A stretch of DNA of 64,000 bases from an uncultured Roseobacter sp. (lineage in GTDB: Bacteria > Pseudomonadota > Alphaproteobacteria > Rhodobacterales > Rhodobacteraceae): contig NZ_CANLXG010000002.1 of the NCBI RefSeq assembly GCF_947495025.1, forward strand, positions 186,001 to 250,000, written 5' to 3'. Within the stretch, counting starts at the first letter, position 1; each line of letters opens with the position of its first letter. Of the stretch, positions 1 to 8,097 are shown piece by piece. Both the position numbers and the translations under genes were made by a program. The notes beneath the pieces were generated by a model. That model worked only from the letters and a program-made list of their open reading frames with translations, had not been told where the DNA came from and searched no databases.

Positions 1-118
1 CGAAATCGATCCAGACCTTGATTGCGGGCTTGCGCGCCTCCGGGAAGGGTTCCGCACGCAGGACCGTGCCTTTGCGGATGTCCACCGCCATGAAGTCATC
101 GAACGTAATTTCAGCCAT
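1..118 (-). CDS. csaA: tRNA-binding protein CsaA, N-terminal part (truncated by window edge)
   Basis: Only the first 39 or so codons are in the window, read leftwards from an ATG whose first base is 118. The peptide starts [19 protein letters not shown] and continues with an EPFPEARKP segment, which is characteristic of the CsaA / EMAP-II-like OB-fold tRNA-binding family. CsaA proteins are small dimeric tRNA-binding proteins with reported export-chaperone activity. The start overlaps the stop of proC by 8 bp, so it is the distal gene of a ybjN-proC-csaA transcription unit. The C-terminal half lies outside the window. Confidence 0.85.
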   Translation of the reverse strand, partial: MAEITFDDFMAVDIRKGTVLRAEPFPEARKPAIKVWIDF

Positions 119-926
119 TTGCCAGCTCTCTTGATCTGTCTGTTGCCGCTTTCACCGCGCGTTTCATCAGCGCGGGAAAGCCGTGTTCTGCGTCCATCAG
201 CACTTCGAGGGCTGCCTGTGTTGTCCCATTGGGCGATGTGACGTTGATGCGCAGCTGGTCCGGACCGATATCTGCAGATTGCGCAAGAGCACCGGCACCC
301 GCCACGGTCGCCGTTGCAAGTTTCAGAGCCAGGTCAGGTGCCAGTCCCTCGGCCTCGCCCGCCGCCGCAAGCGTTTCGATCATATGAAAAACATACGCCG
401 GTCCTGAACCGCTCACACCGGTGACGGCATCAATATCAGCCTCTGCCTCGAGGCGCACGACCTCGCCGACAGCTGACAGCAGAGCCTCGGCCTCATTCAG
501 CGACGCCTCGCCCGCGCTATCATTGCCCGCAATCGCCGTAATCCCGCGCGAGATGGCCGCCGGGGTGTTCGGCATTGCGCGTACTACCGGCGTATCGGCG
601 CCCAGCATCTGTTCAAAGTAACTGATGGTGATACCGGCGGCCACGCTCACGAACACTGTGCTGCCCCCGCCCATGGCTTTCAGCTCCGGCAATGCGTCGG
701 CCATCATCTGTGGCTTGACGGCGACCAGGACAACCGCGGGTGTCGCAGGCAGGTGCGCGTTCAGTACGACACCTGTGCTTTTCAGCCAGTCCGAAGGATA
801 AGGGTCAATGACACTGACGGAGGACGCCGGCAGCCCCTGGGCCAGCCAGCCCTGAAGCATCGCTGACCCCATTTTGCCACAGCCCAGAAGGACAAGGCCC
901 TCGCGCGCGATTCGACTGTTTTCCAT
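111..926 (-). CDS. proC: pyrroline-5-carboxylate reductase
   Basis: This 271-residue protein catalyses the last step of proline biosynthesis, NAD(P)H-dependent reduction of 1-pyrroline-5-carboxylate to L-proline in the cytosol. The N-terminal Rossmann motif is [11 protein letters not shown], and the family signature region contains [12 protein letters not shown] in the C-terminal dimerisation domain, which also carries the conserved SPNGTT stretch. The length matches the family. It follows ybjN on the same strand after a 33-bp gap and its stop overlaps the csaA start, implying co-transcription. Nothing is unusual about the gene, and the assignment is firm. Confidence 0.95.
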   Translation of the reverse strand: MENSRIAREGLVLLGCGKMGSAMLQGWLAQGLPASSVSVIDPYPSDWLKSTGVVLNAHLPATPAVVLVAVKPQMMADALPELKAMGGGSTVFVSVAAGITISYFEQMLGADTPVVRAMPNTPAAISRGITAIAGNDSAGEASLNEAEALLSAVGEVVRLEAEADIDAVTGVSGSGPAYVFHMIETLAAAGEAEGLAPDLALKLATATVAGAGALAQSADIGPDQLRINVTSPNGTTQAALEVLMDAEHGFPALMKRAVKAATDRSRELANG

Positions 927-959
927 GTACCCCCCTCGCGTTCCGTTCGGGGGTCAGGT

Positions 960-1460
960 TTACGCGCGGCCGTAAGCCTCTGCAATGGCCACCTGCAGTG
1001 CCTCGGCCGGTGTCTGATCGCCCCAGGCAAGCAGCTGCATTGCAGGGTAGTAACGCTCGGCACTCATCACTGCGGCCCGGATCATGGTGTCAATCTGATC
1101 CGCGCTGGCCACATGACCGCCGGAAAGCACGAGGCCATAGCGATAAACCATGAGGTTCTGTTCCTGCCAGTACGTGAAGGCACCCGCCCAGCACTGATCA
1201 TTGATATGATTCAGAAGCTCATACGTGAGAGCCAGTTTCTCTTCGGGCGGCTCCATGTCAAATGTGCAGATCATCCGAAGCGTCTCGTCATAGGCGGACC
1301 ACGCAAGCGTCAGCGAATAGGTGCGCCACTGCCCTTCTACGGCCATCGCGATCTGCTCATCGGAAATCCGGTCAAAATCCCATTCATGGTGGGCAGCCAG
1401 ATGTTCAACGATGTCGATGGGGTGAATGTCTTCTTCCAGATACTGCTCGGACAGGGCCAT
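960..1460 (-). CDS. YbjN-domain protein
   Basis: A 166-residue acidic cytosolic protein with the YbjN fold, which is structurally related to type III secretion chaperones but has no settled biochemical function. The features used are the HHEWDFDRI opening, an ALTYELLNHIN helix and the overall length. YbjN proteins are linked in enterobacteria to motility and stress phenotypes, but that should not be assumed here. The gene is the first of a leftward unit with proC and csaA, and this order recurs in alphaproteobacteria. Its upstream gap (1461-1757) carries several inverted repeats that may hold its promoter. Confidence 0.85.
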   Translation of the reverse strand: MALSEQYLEEDIHPIDIVEHLAAHHEWDFDRISDEQIAMAVEGQWRTYSLTLAWSAYDETLRMICTFDMEPPEEKLALTYELLNHINDQCWAGAFTYWQEQNLMVYRYGLVLSGGHVASADQIDTMIRAAVMSAERYYPAMQLLAWGDQTPAEALQVAIAEAYGRA

Positions 1461-1757
1461 AGGTACACCTCTTTTTTTCGCTCTGGCGATGAGGGCCTAT
1501 TGGCCCCCAGGAACCAGGTGCCTGCGCTATGGGTCGGGGCGATCCCCTCGACCCATACACAATATGGTGCTGTGCCATGGCTTCTCTGGCAACCCCTTTT
1601 CTTGCGGGTTAACACAATAAGTTGTGGATATCGCGATTTGCGGCTCAAATTGTCCGCATGTGTTAACACCTGAGGCACGGGTAAAGAAAATCTTTACCGT
1701 TTCGCCGGTTTTCAGGTCATTTCGCAGGTTTGTATCAGGCGGCGCACCGCCAAAAGA
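1461..1757. other. intergenic region with nested inverted repeats
   Basis: This 297-bp gap lies between ubiK and ybjN, both read leftwards, and I see no convincing gene in it. It is AT-richer than its surroundings. It contains the 10-bp palindrome GTGTTAACAC at 1660-1669, an oppositely oriented GTTAACAC at 1608-1615, and a hairpin GGTAAAGA-AAA-TCTTTACC at 1680-1698. A single near-match to a DnaA box (TGTGGATAT, 8 of 9) is at 1623-1631. The elements probably serve the ybjN promoter or end the ubiK transcript, but no run of T supports a standard terminator. Confidence 0.5.
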
Positions 1758-2000
1758 TCACTCTTTCGCTTCGAGCGCATCAAGGCGCGCACGCAGCGCT
1801 TCGTTTTCCTCACGCGCCTTCTGCGCCATGCTGCGCACCGCGTCGAACTCTTCGCGCGTCACGAAATCGCGGTCAGCGAGCCAGCGGTCAACAAGACTCT
1901 TCATGGCGGTTTCGGCCTCTTCACGCGCACCCTGCGCCACACCCATGGCGTTGGTCATAAGCTGTGAAATGTCGTCGAACATTTTGTTGCGCGTCTGCAT
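1758..2000 (-). CDS. ubiK: ubiquinone biosynthesis accessory factor UbiK-like (BMFP domain)
   Basis: An 80-residue protein starting [13 protein letters not shown], the usual beginning of the BMFP/UbiK family. The second half is a heptad-like coiled coil ending in [11 protein letters not shown]. UbiK in enterobacteria binds UbiJ and supports the aerobic ubiquinone-synthesis complex; in alphaproteobacteria the role is inferred by homology. The reading frame extends upstream, but the ATG ending at base 2000 gives the conserved N-terminus. It is divergent from lgt with about 95 bp between the two starts. The family call is good and the function is less certain. Confidence 0.8.
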   Translation of the reverse strand: MQTRNKMFDDISQLMTNAMGVAQGAREEAETAMKSLVDRWLADRDFVTREEFDAVRSMAQKAREENEALRARLDALEAKE

Positions 2001-2095
2001 GTGATCTCTCCGTCTCGCTGTCAGTTGGTATATGGGGCTGTTCGACCCGCGCTGCAAGGTTGACTTCCCGCACGCAGCGCGGGCAATTGGGCGTT

Positions 2096-2980
2096 ATGCA
2101 AGCGATCCTCCCGTTTCCGGAAATTTCACCCGAGATTTTTTCTGTTACCGTCTTTGGCTTTGAGCTGGCCCTGCGGTGGTACGCCATGGCGTATATCGTC
2201 GGGATTGTCATCGGCTGGCGGCTGGTTGTCGCGGCGCTGCAGCGCCCCGCTCTCTGGCCCGCTGAAACCCCACCGGCCACACCCCGTCAGATCGAAGACC
2301 TGCTGACCTGGGTGATCCTGGGCGTCATCATCGGCGGGCGGCTGGGCTATGTCTTTTTTTACCAGCGCGATTACTATCTCGACCATCCCGGAGAAATCCT
2401 CGCCGTATGGCAGGGGGGTATGGCGTTTCACGGCGGGTTGCTGGGTGTTATCACTGCAGCGTTTCTTTTTGCCTGGAAGCACGCTCTGCCCCGGCTGAGC
2501 CTTGCAGATGCAATTGCACTCGGCGTGCCGCCGGGCCTGTTGCTCGGGCGGCTGGCAAACTTTATCAATGGCGAGCTCTGGGGCCGGCCCACGGATCTGC
2601 CATGGGGCGTGGCCTTCCCCGGACCCGAGGCACAGAACTGCCCGGATGTGGCGGGTATATGCGCCCGGCATCCGTCCCAGCTTTACGAAGCCGGGCTGGA
2701 AGGCCTGTTGCTGGGTGTCCTGCTGATCTGGCTGGTCTGGCGTTCAGGCGCCTTGCGGCGTCCGGGACTGATCGCAGGCGTTTTCTTTGCCGGTTACGGC
2801 CTTTCGCGGTTTCTCGTCGAATTTGTGCGTCAGCCTGATGCGCATTTCGTTACGGCAGGTAACCCATTGGGGCTTGCATGGCACGTCGGCGGCTGGGGGC
2901 TGACAATGGGTCAGCTGTTGTCGCTGCCGATGATACTGGCCGGAGCCTGGCTGATCCTGAAAGCGAGACCGGTCCGGTGA
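2096..2980 (+). CDS. lgt: prolipoprotein diacylglyceryl transferase
   Basis: Lgt transfers a diacylglyceryl group from phosphatidylglycerol to the lipobox cysteine of prolipoproteins in the inner membrane. The 294-residue product begins [16 protein letters not shown] and has several membrane helices. The family signature [15 protein letters not shown] is present around the middle, with the catalytic-region segment MAFHGG before it. I start at the ATG at 2096 because the open frame upstream runs into the divergent ubiK promoter and is not family-like. The stop overlaps the GTG start of the next gene, so the two are translationally coupled. Confidence 0.94.
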   Translation: MQAILPFPEISPEIFSVTVFGFELALRWYAMAYIVGIVIGWRLVVAALQRPALWPAETPPATPRQIEDLLTWVILGVIIGGRLGYVFFYQRDYYLDHPGEILAVWQGGMAFHGGLLGVITAAFLFAWKHALPRLSLADAIALGVPPGLLLGRLANFINGELWGRPTDLPWGVAFPGPEAQNCPDVAGICARHPSQLYEAGLEGLLLGVLLIWLVWRSGALRRPGLIAGVFFAGYGLSRFLVEFVRQPDAHFVTAGNPLGLAWHVGGWGLTMGQLLSLPMILAGAWLILKARPVR

Positions 2981-4035
2981 GCCTGCGCGCAGAACTGCTT
3001 GCCAGGATTGCGGCAAACGGACCGCTGAGTGTTGCGGAATACATGCAGGAATGCCTCCTGCACCCCCGGTTTGGCTATTACACCACGCGCGAGCCATTCG
3101 GCAGCGCGGGCGATTTTGTGACCGCTCCGGAAATCAGCCAGATGTTCGGAGAACTTGTCGGCCTCTGCCTTGCACAGGCGTGGGCAGACCAGGGGCGGCC
3201 GGCAGCGTTCACACTGGCAGAGGCCGGACCCGGTCGGGGGACACTGATGGCAGATATCCTGCGCGCGGCCGGTCAGCTGCCGGGCTTTCGGGAGGCGGCG
3301 AACGTCGTCCTGATTGAGGCGTCCGATCGCCTCAGGAACGAGCAGCGCAGGACGCTGGAGGGCATTCAGTTAACTTTCGTAAACACCTGTGCAGAGCTGC
3401 CTGACGCACCATTGTTTTTTGTGGCGAATGAATTTTTCGACGCGCTGCCGATCCGGCAATTTCAGCGCGATCAGACGCACTGGCGGGAACGCCAGATCGG
3501 CGAGGCAGACGGTGATCTTTGTTTCGGACTGGGGCCCCTAAGCCCGCAACCTGCCCTGGCGGGTCGCCTCGACGACACCGTGTCCGGCGATCTTGTCGAG
3601 TACTGTCCGGCCGCAGCACCTGCGGTCGATGCAACTGGCCGCCGGATTGCGGAGTATGGTGGTGCGGGACTGATCATCGACTATGGCGACTGGCGCAGCC
3701 TGGGCGATACGCTGCAGGCTCTGAAGTCCCGGTCACCGGTTGATCCCCTGGCGTCCCCTGGCGAGGCTGACCTTACGGCCCATGTCGATTTCGAAGCGCT
3801 CTCCGCCGCCGCTCCCTGTGCCTGTACGCGCGTGACACCACAGGGGATATTTCTTGAACGTCTGGGCATCACTGCGCGCGCACAGGCGCTGGCCAGCAGG
3901 CTGAGCGGAGCTGCGCTGGAGCAGCACATCGCCGCACATCGCCGCTTGACGCACCCTCAGGAAATGGGAAACCTGTTCAAGGTTCTGGGGCTTTTTCCCC
4001 ACGCCGGCACACCTCCGCCAGGACTGGAAGTATGA
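2977..4035 (+). CDS. class I SAM-dependent methyltransferase, MidA/NDUFAF7 family
   Basis: A 352-residue homologue of mitochondrial NDUFAF7 (MidA), the protein arginine methyltransferase needed for complex I assembly; the bacterial target is not established. Recognisable features are the [20 protein letters not shown] opening, the SAM loop [10 protein letters not shown], and the [10 protein letters not shown] motif. The start is a GTG inside the lgt stop (GTGA), which removes the non-conserved upstream extension. Its own stop overlaps the ATG of pgeF. Three genes in a row are thus coupled by 4-bp overlaps. The call is secure at family level. Confidence 0.88.
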   Translation: MSLRAELLARIAANGPLSVAEYMQECLLHPRFGYYTTREPFGSAGDFVTAPEISQMFGELVGLCLAQAWADQGRPAAFTLAEAGPGRGTLMADILRAAGQLPGFREAANVVLIEASDRLRNEQRRTLEGIQLTFVNTCAELPDAPLFFVANEFFDALPIRQFQRDQTHWRERQIGEADGDLCFGLGPLSPQPALAGRLDDTVSGDLVEYCPAAAPAVDATGRRIAEYGGAGLIIDYGDWRSLGDTLQALKSRSPVDPLASPGEADLTAHVDFEALSAAAPCACTRVTPQGIFLERLGITARAQALASRLSGAALEQHIAAHRRLTHPQEMGNLFKVLGLFPHAGTPPPGLEV

Positions 4036-4787
4036 CCCTCGAAATTCTGACATCTGACACTCTCGGCGACGTACGCCACGGTTTCTTTACCCGCCGTGGC
4101 GGCGCTTCTTCCGGAGTATTCGCTGGCCTGAACTGTGGAACAGGAAGCTCGGACCAGTCAGAAATCGTCGCGATTAACCGTGGGCGCGTCGCCGGAGCCA
4201 TGCAGGTGCCCGCAGATCACCTGGTTGGGGTCTACCAGGTCCACTCTGCAAGAGTTATCGAAATAAACGCGCCTCTGACGGACAAACCCCAGGCTGACGC
4301 GATGGTCACGCGTACACCCGGCATTGCACTTTCGGTTCTGACCGCAGATTGCCAGCCGGTGCTGTTCGCGGATCACGGTACCGGCGTCATTGGCGCCGCA
4401 CATGCGGGTTGGCGTGGTGCGCTGGACGGTGTGCTGGAAGCAACGGTCGAAGCCATGGTTGGGCTCGGCGCGGAGCGCAATGACATTACGGCTGTGATCG
4501 GCCCGTCAATTTCCCAGACTGCCTACGAGGTGGGCCCGGAGTTTTTTGACACCTTCATGGCCGAAGACAGCGACTATGCCCGGTTCTTTGCGAACGGAGA
4601 AGGCGATCGCTTTCATTTCGATCTGCCTGGCTTCGGCCTTCACCGGCTGCGCAGCGTGGGAATAGCTGAAGCTGAATGGACCCGTCACTGTACCTATTCA
4701 GACCCTGACCGTTTCTATTCCTACAGGCGAACGACGCACGCCAAGGAAGCGGACTATGGCCGGCTGATTGCCGCGATCGCGCTCTGA
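4032..4787 (+). CDS. pgeF: peptidoglycan editing factor PgeF (YfiH/polyphenol oxidase family)
   Basis: A 251-residue protein of the multicopper-polyphenol-oxidase-like YfiH family. Zinc/copper-binding residues occur in the conserved VHSARV, TADCQPVLF and AAHAGWRGAL motifs, and HCTYSDPDRFYSYRR lies near the C-terminus. In E. coli PgeF removes mis-incorporated L-Ser in muropeptide precursors, and other members have purine nucleoside phosphorylase or laccase activity. It begins at an ATG overlapping the previous stop (ATGA) and is the last gene of the lgt unit. The family is clear, while the precise physiological activity in this organism is inferred. Confidence 0.9.
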   Translation: MTLEILTSDTLGDVRHGFFTRRGGASSGVFAGLNCGTGSSDQSEIVAINRGRVAGAMQVPADHLVGVYQVHSARVIEINAPLTDKPQADAMVTRTPGIALSVLTADCQPVLFADHGTGVIGAAHAGWRGALDGVLEATVEAMVGLGAERNDITAVIGPSISQTAYEVGPEFFDTFMAEDSDYARFFANGEGDRFHFDLPGFGLHRLRSVGIAEAEWTRHCTYSDPDRFYSYRRTTHAKEADYGRLIAAIAL

Positions 4788-5096
4788 AAAAGCACCGATA
4801 CCGGCAGAAATCTGGCAAACGCTGCCTGGAAATTGCCAGAATGCTCATAAACAATCCCGCTGCTTTACACGGATTGTTCGGGTCATAAAAAACCGATCTA
4901 CCCTTTTCCGTTTAATTTCAATTTATTACGCATTTATGGAGAATTGCGGCAATTCGTTCAAAATTGCAGCGGATCTGCTGAAAGAATTGTTGAAAAAAAA
5001 CGGTCATGGTCAAAATCCGGCCAGATTGAACGGGCAATTTAAGGGTTAACAAGAGGCAAAAAGGCCCAATCGCAGATAATCGAGCAGGACACGACA
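4788..5096. other. AT-rich intergenic region
   Basis: This 309-bp stretch between pgeF and the 48-residue ORF is markedly poorer in GC than its neighbours. It holds a perfect 15-bp palindrome (GAATTGC-G-GCAATTC, 4941-4955) and several A- and T-runs. A 37-codon open frame (4936-5049) would give an amphipathic peptide but lacks a Shine-Dalgarno sequence. The 3' part (TTAAGGGTTAAC near 5038-5049) resembles spaced TTAA elements but does not match the CtrA site TTAA-N7-TTAA. The region probably contains the promoter of the small gene at 5097. Confidence 0.45.
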
Positions 5097-5243
5097 ATGA
5101 AAAAGAACGCACGTTTCATACAATCGGTCATCAGGACAGCGTCGGCGTCAGACACCGAGTTGCCCTGGACCCGCGGCAGCCGCCGGGCGGCTTTCATTGC
5201 GCGTCGAAAGCAAGAGCAGACACCTCTCAGAAAGTCTGCCTGA
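5097..5243 (+). CDS. small basic protein of unknown function, 48 residues
   Basis: An ATG at 5097 opens a 48-codon frame, MKKNARFIQSVIRTAS at the start, with a conserved-looking LPWTRGSRRAAFIARR core. It is strongly basic and has no signal peptide or membrane segment. A modest AGGA sequence lies about ten bases before the start. A strong rho-independent terminator begins 42 bp after the stop, so the gene plus terminator form a self-contained transcript. I do not recognise a characterised family; small proteins with this RGSRRAAFIARR pattern seem familiar from roseobacters but I cannot confirm it. The transcript could alternatively act as an sRNA. Confidence 0.65.
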   Translation: MKKNARFIQSVIRTASASDTELPWTRGSRRAAFIARRKQEQTPLRKSA

Positions 5244-5285
5244 AACTCTCCTCTGCTTCACCAGAGGTTTTACTGTCGACAGAAA

Positions 5286-5317
5286 CCCTCCTGTGTCGAA
5301 TCGCAGGAGGGTTTTTT
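5286..5317 (+). terminator. rho-independent terminator of the 48-residue gene
   Basis: The hairpin CCCTCCTGTG / CGCAGGAGGG with a 6-base loop is followed directly by TTTTTT. It is one of the strongest intrinsic terminators in the window. It ends the short transcript starting before 5097 and isolates it from the Hint-domain gene downstream. Confidence 0.88.
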
Positions 5318-5542
5318 GTTGCGATCCCAATTGTGACGACGGGCGTGCCTGTCCGGAAACAAAAAACCGGGCTGGCGCCCACTGGCACGCGTCAACAAAC
5401 AATTAACTGTCTTTTTTGACAGAATGGGCCGGCATCGGTCAGTTTGTTCAGACCCTGTACACGAAAGAACTGTAAACTGTCTTTTCCGTGATCGTCGGTG
5501 GGGGCCGGCACGGGATGTGACCAACCGTTAAAAGGTGATTGC
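5318..5542. other. leader region of the Hint-domain gene with repeated motif
   Basis: The 225 bases between the terminator and the Hint gene contain AACTGTCTTTT twice (5405-5415 and 5475-5485), each followed by a GGGCCGGCA-containing segment (about 5425 and 5502). The first copy also forms the hairpin CTGTC-TTTTTT-GACAG. The repeat could be a regulator-binding pair or the remnant of a local duplication. No gene is apparent here. Confidence 0.4.
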
Positions 5543-6295
5543 ATGACCCCGACCCCACACGCTGCTTCCTCCGCCACGTCTCATCATGGCATGTCCCGCG
5601 TTCCCGGCCAGTCCTCGCCCGGAACCCGCATCGCAGATATCGCTGCTTTGCGCCCGGACGGCAGCATGGTGATCGGTCAGCGCCGGATCCCCGCACTTGC
5701 AGTTTTTGACGCCGCCTTTTCCGCCTTTGCGCAGGGCACCCTGATCCAGACACAACATGGCCAGACAGCCGTTGAAGACCTTCAGCCCGGCGACGCCGTC
5801 CTGACGTCTGATGGCCAGCACAGCGAGATTACCTGGATCGGTTCTGCATCGTTTGCGCCGACACAGGGAATGGGCCGTATGCCCCTCACTAGGATCATGG
5901 CTGACAGTTTCGGTGTGAGCCGGCCCGACAGTTTCGTCAGCCTTGGTGCTGGCGCACGCCTTTTACAGTCACAACCAGGGACCGCCAAGGCCCGCGACGG
6001 CCAGCAGGTGCTGACCCCTGCGCGCGCTTTCGTGGATGGTGTGAACGTCATCGAAATGTCGCCGCCGACGCCGGTGCGTCTGTTTCACATAGGCCTGCGC
6101 GGACATGCAGCGGTTGTTGCTGCAGGCCTAGAAGTGGAAAGCTATCATCCGGGTCGTGACCCGTTGCAGCATATGTCACAGACCCTGAGCGATGTGTTTA
6201 TGTCGCTGTTTCCCCACATCAGCGCGCTGAGCGATTTTGGTCCGATGAAATTTGCGCGACTGTCCGGTGATGACGCCGATCTGACCGCGGCCTAG
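5543..6295 (+). CDS. Hint-domain protein with degenerate active site
   Basis: A 250-residue soluble protein whose central part (about residues 57-180) resembles the Hedgehog/intein (Hint) fold: FAQGTLIQTQHG, VEDLQPGDAVLTSDG and a C-terminal ESYHPG. In active Hint proteins the block begins with Cys before FxxGT, whereas here that position is Ala (SAFAQGT), so self-splicing or cleavage by the usual thioester route is not expected. The start at 5543 has an AAGGTG ribosome site; an earlier in-frame start lacks one. It converges with the lrp gene and both stops lie in the same CTAG tetramer. Function is unknown, and a structural or adhesion-related role is possible. Confidence 0.78.
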   Translation: MTPTPHAASSATSHHGMSRVPGQSSPGTRIADIAALRPDGSMVIGQRRIPALAVFDAAFSAFAQGTLIQTQHGQTAVEDLQPGDAVLTSDGQHSEITWIGSASFAPTQGMGRMPLTRIMADSFGVSRPDSFVSLGAGARLLQSQPGTAKARDGQQVLTPARAFVDGVNVIEMSPPTPVRLFHIGLRGHAAVVAAGLEVESYHPGRDPLQHMSQTLSDVFMSLFPHISALSDFGPMKFARLSGDDADLTAA

Positions 6296-6792
6296 TCTCC
6301 GGACGCAAGCCGCTGTTCAAGCACGTCAAATGGCACACCGGGTTCATCCTTTGCGCCACGTATCACCAGTGACGTTTTGACACTGGCCACATTTGGCGTC
6401 GTCAGCAGTTCCCCGGTCAGGAATTTCTGGAAACTGGACAGGTCAGGCGCGGCGCACTTGAGAATAAAGTCGACTTCGCCGTTGAGCATGTGGCACTCGC
6501 GTACGAGAGGCCACGCCCGGCAGCGTTCCTCAAAAGCTGACAGATCTGCCTCTGCCTGGCTTGCCAGTCCGACCATAGCAAAGACCTGAACCTCAAACCC
6601 CAGTTCTCTGGCATCGACTTCTGCGTGATATCCGCGGATGTACCCGGCTTCTTCAAGGGTCCGCACGCGGCGCAGGCAGGGAGGAGCGGAGATACCCACC
6701 CGTTTTGCAAGCTCTACGTTGGTCATACGACCATCCGCCTGCAGTTCAGCCAGAATTTTCCGATCAATCGGATCAAGACGTGTTCCGGCCAT
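6292..6792 (-). CDS. Lrp/AsnC family transcriptional regulator
   Basis: A 166-residue regulator with an N-terminal winged helix-turn-helix (DRKILAELQADGRMTNVELA, then RVGISAPPCLRRVRTLE) and a C-terminal RAM/AsnC ligand-binding domain (about residues 70-150). Members bind amino acids and form octamers that wrap DNA. It is transcribed divergently from trxB with 203 bp between starts, so trxB is one possible target, though Lrp proteins often act elsewhere. Its stop shares the CTAG tetramer with the convergent Hint gene. The ligand cannot be deduced. Confidence 0.92.
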   Translation of the reverse strand: MAGTRLDPIDRKILAELQADGRMTNVELAKRVGISAPPCLRRVRTLEEAGYIRGYHAEVDARELGFEVQVFAMVGLASQAEADLSAFEERCRAWPLVRECHMLNGEVDFILKCAAPDLSSFQKFLTGELLTTPNVASVKTSLVIRGAKDEPGVPFDVLEQRLASGD

Positions 6793-6908
6793 AAGCCCCC
6801 CTTTGAATTTGCGGAAGTTATAACATCAACCGCGTCATGCGCAATAATATTTCGCAATCACGCAACAATATTTCCTTACACGCGCAAACGTAGCAGCCGG
6901 ACCTGTAA

Positions 6909-7976
<1,068 letters not shown>

Positions 7977-8041
7977 AGCCGCATCGCCGAGGTGTTGCGT
8001 GCGTACGGTGGGTTAAGCCGCCCCAAACCTTGCAGACGGAT

Positions 8042-8077
8042 AAAGCAGTCTGTGTCCACTGAGACACGCTGCTTTTT
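8042..8077 (+). terminator. probable terminator after trxB
   Basis: AAAGCAG and CTGCTTT flank an inner, imperfect stem (TGTGTC/GAGACA), and the 3' arm ends in TTTTT. It lies between trxB and the P450 gene, only about 20 bp before the latter's start, so the P450 would need read-through or a promoter within the hairpin region. Confidence 0.6.
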
Positions 8078-8097
8078 CGTCTCCTGCGAGGTCCAAT

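Noticed and set aside
1608..1698. Possible chromosome origin (DnaA-box-like TGTGGATAT plus AT-rich repeats)
   Set aside because: Only one imperfect box is present and none of the genes usually beside alphaproteobacterial origins is nearby.
4936..5049. A 37-codon amphipathic ORF in the AT-rich gap
   Set aside because: No Shine-Dalgarno sequence, low GC unlike real genes of the window, and the frame overlaps a palindrome more consistent with regulatory DNA.
5031..5049. CtrA-binding site (TTAA-N7-TTAA)
   Set aside because: The two TTAA elements are separated by 3 rather than 7 bases.
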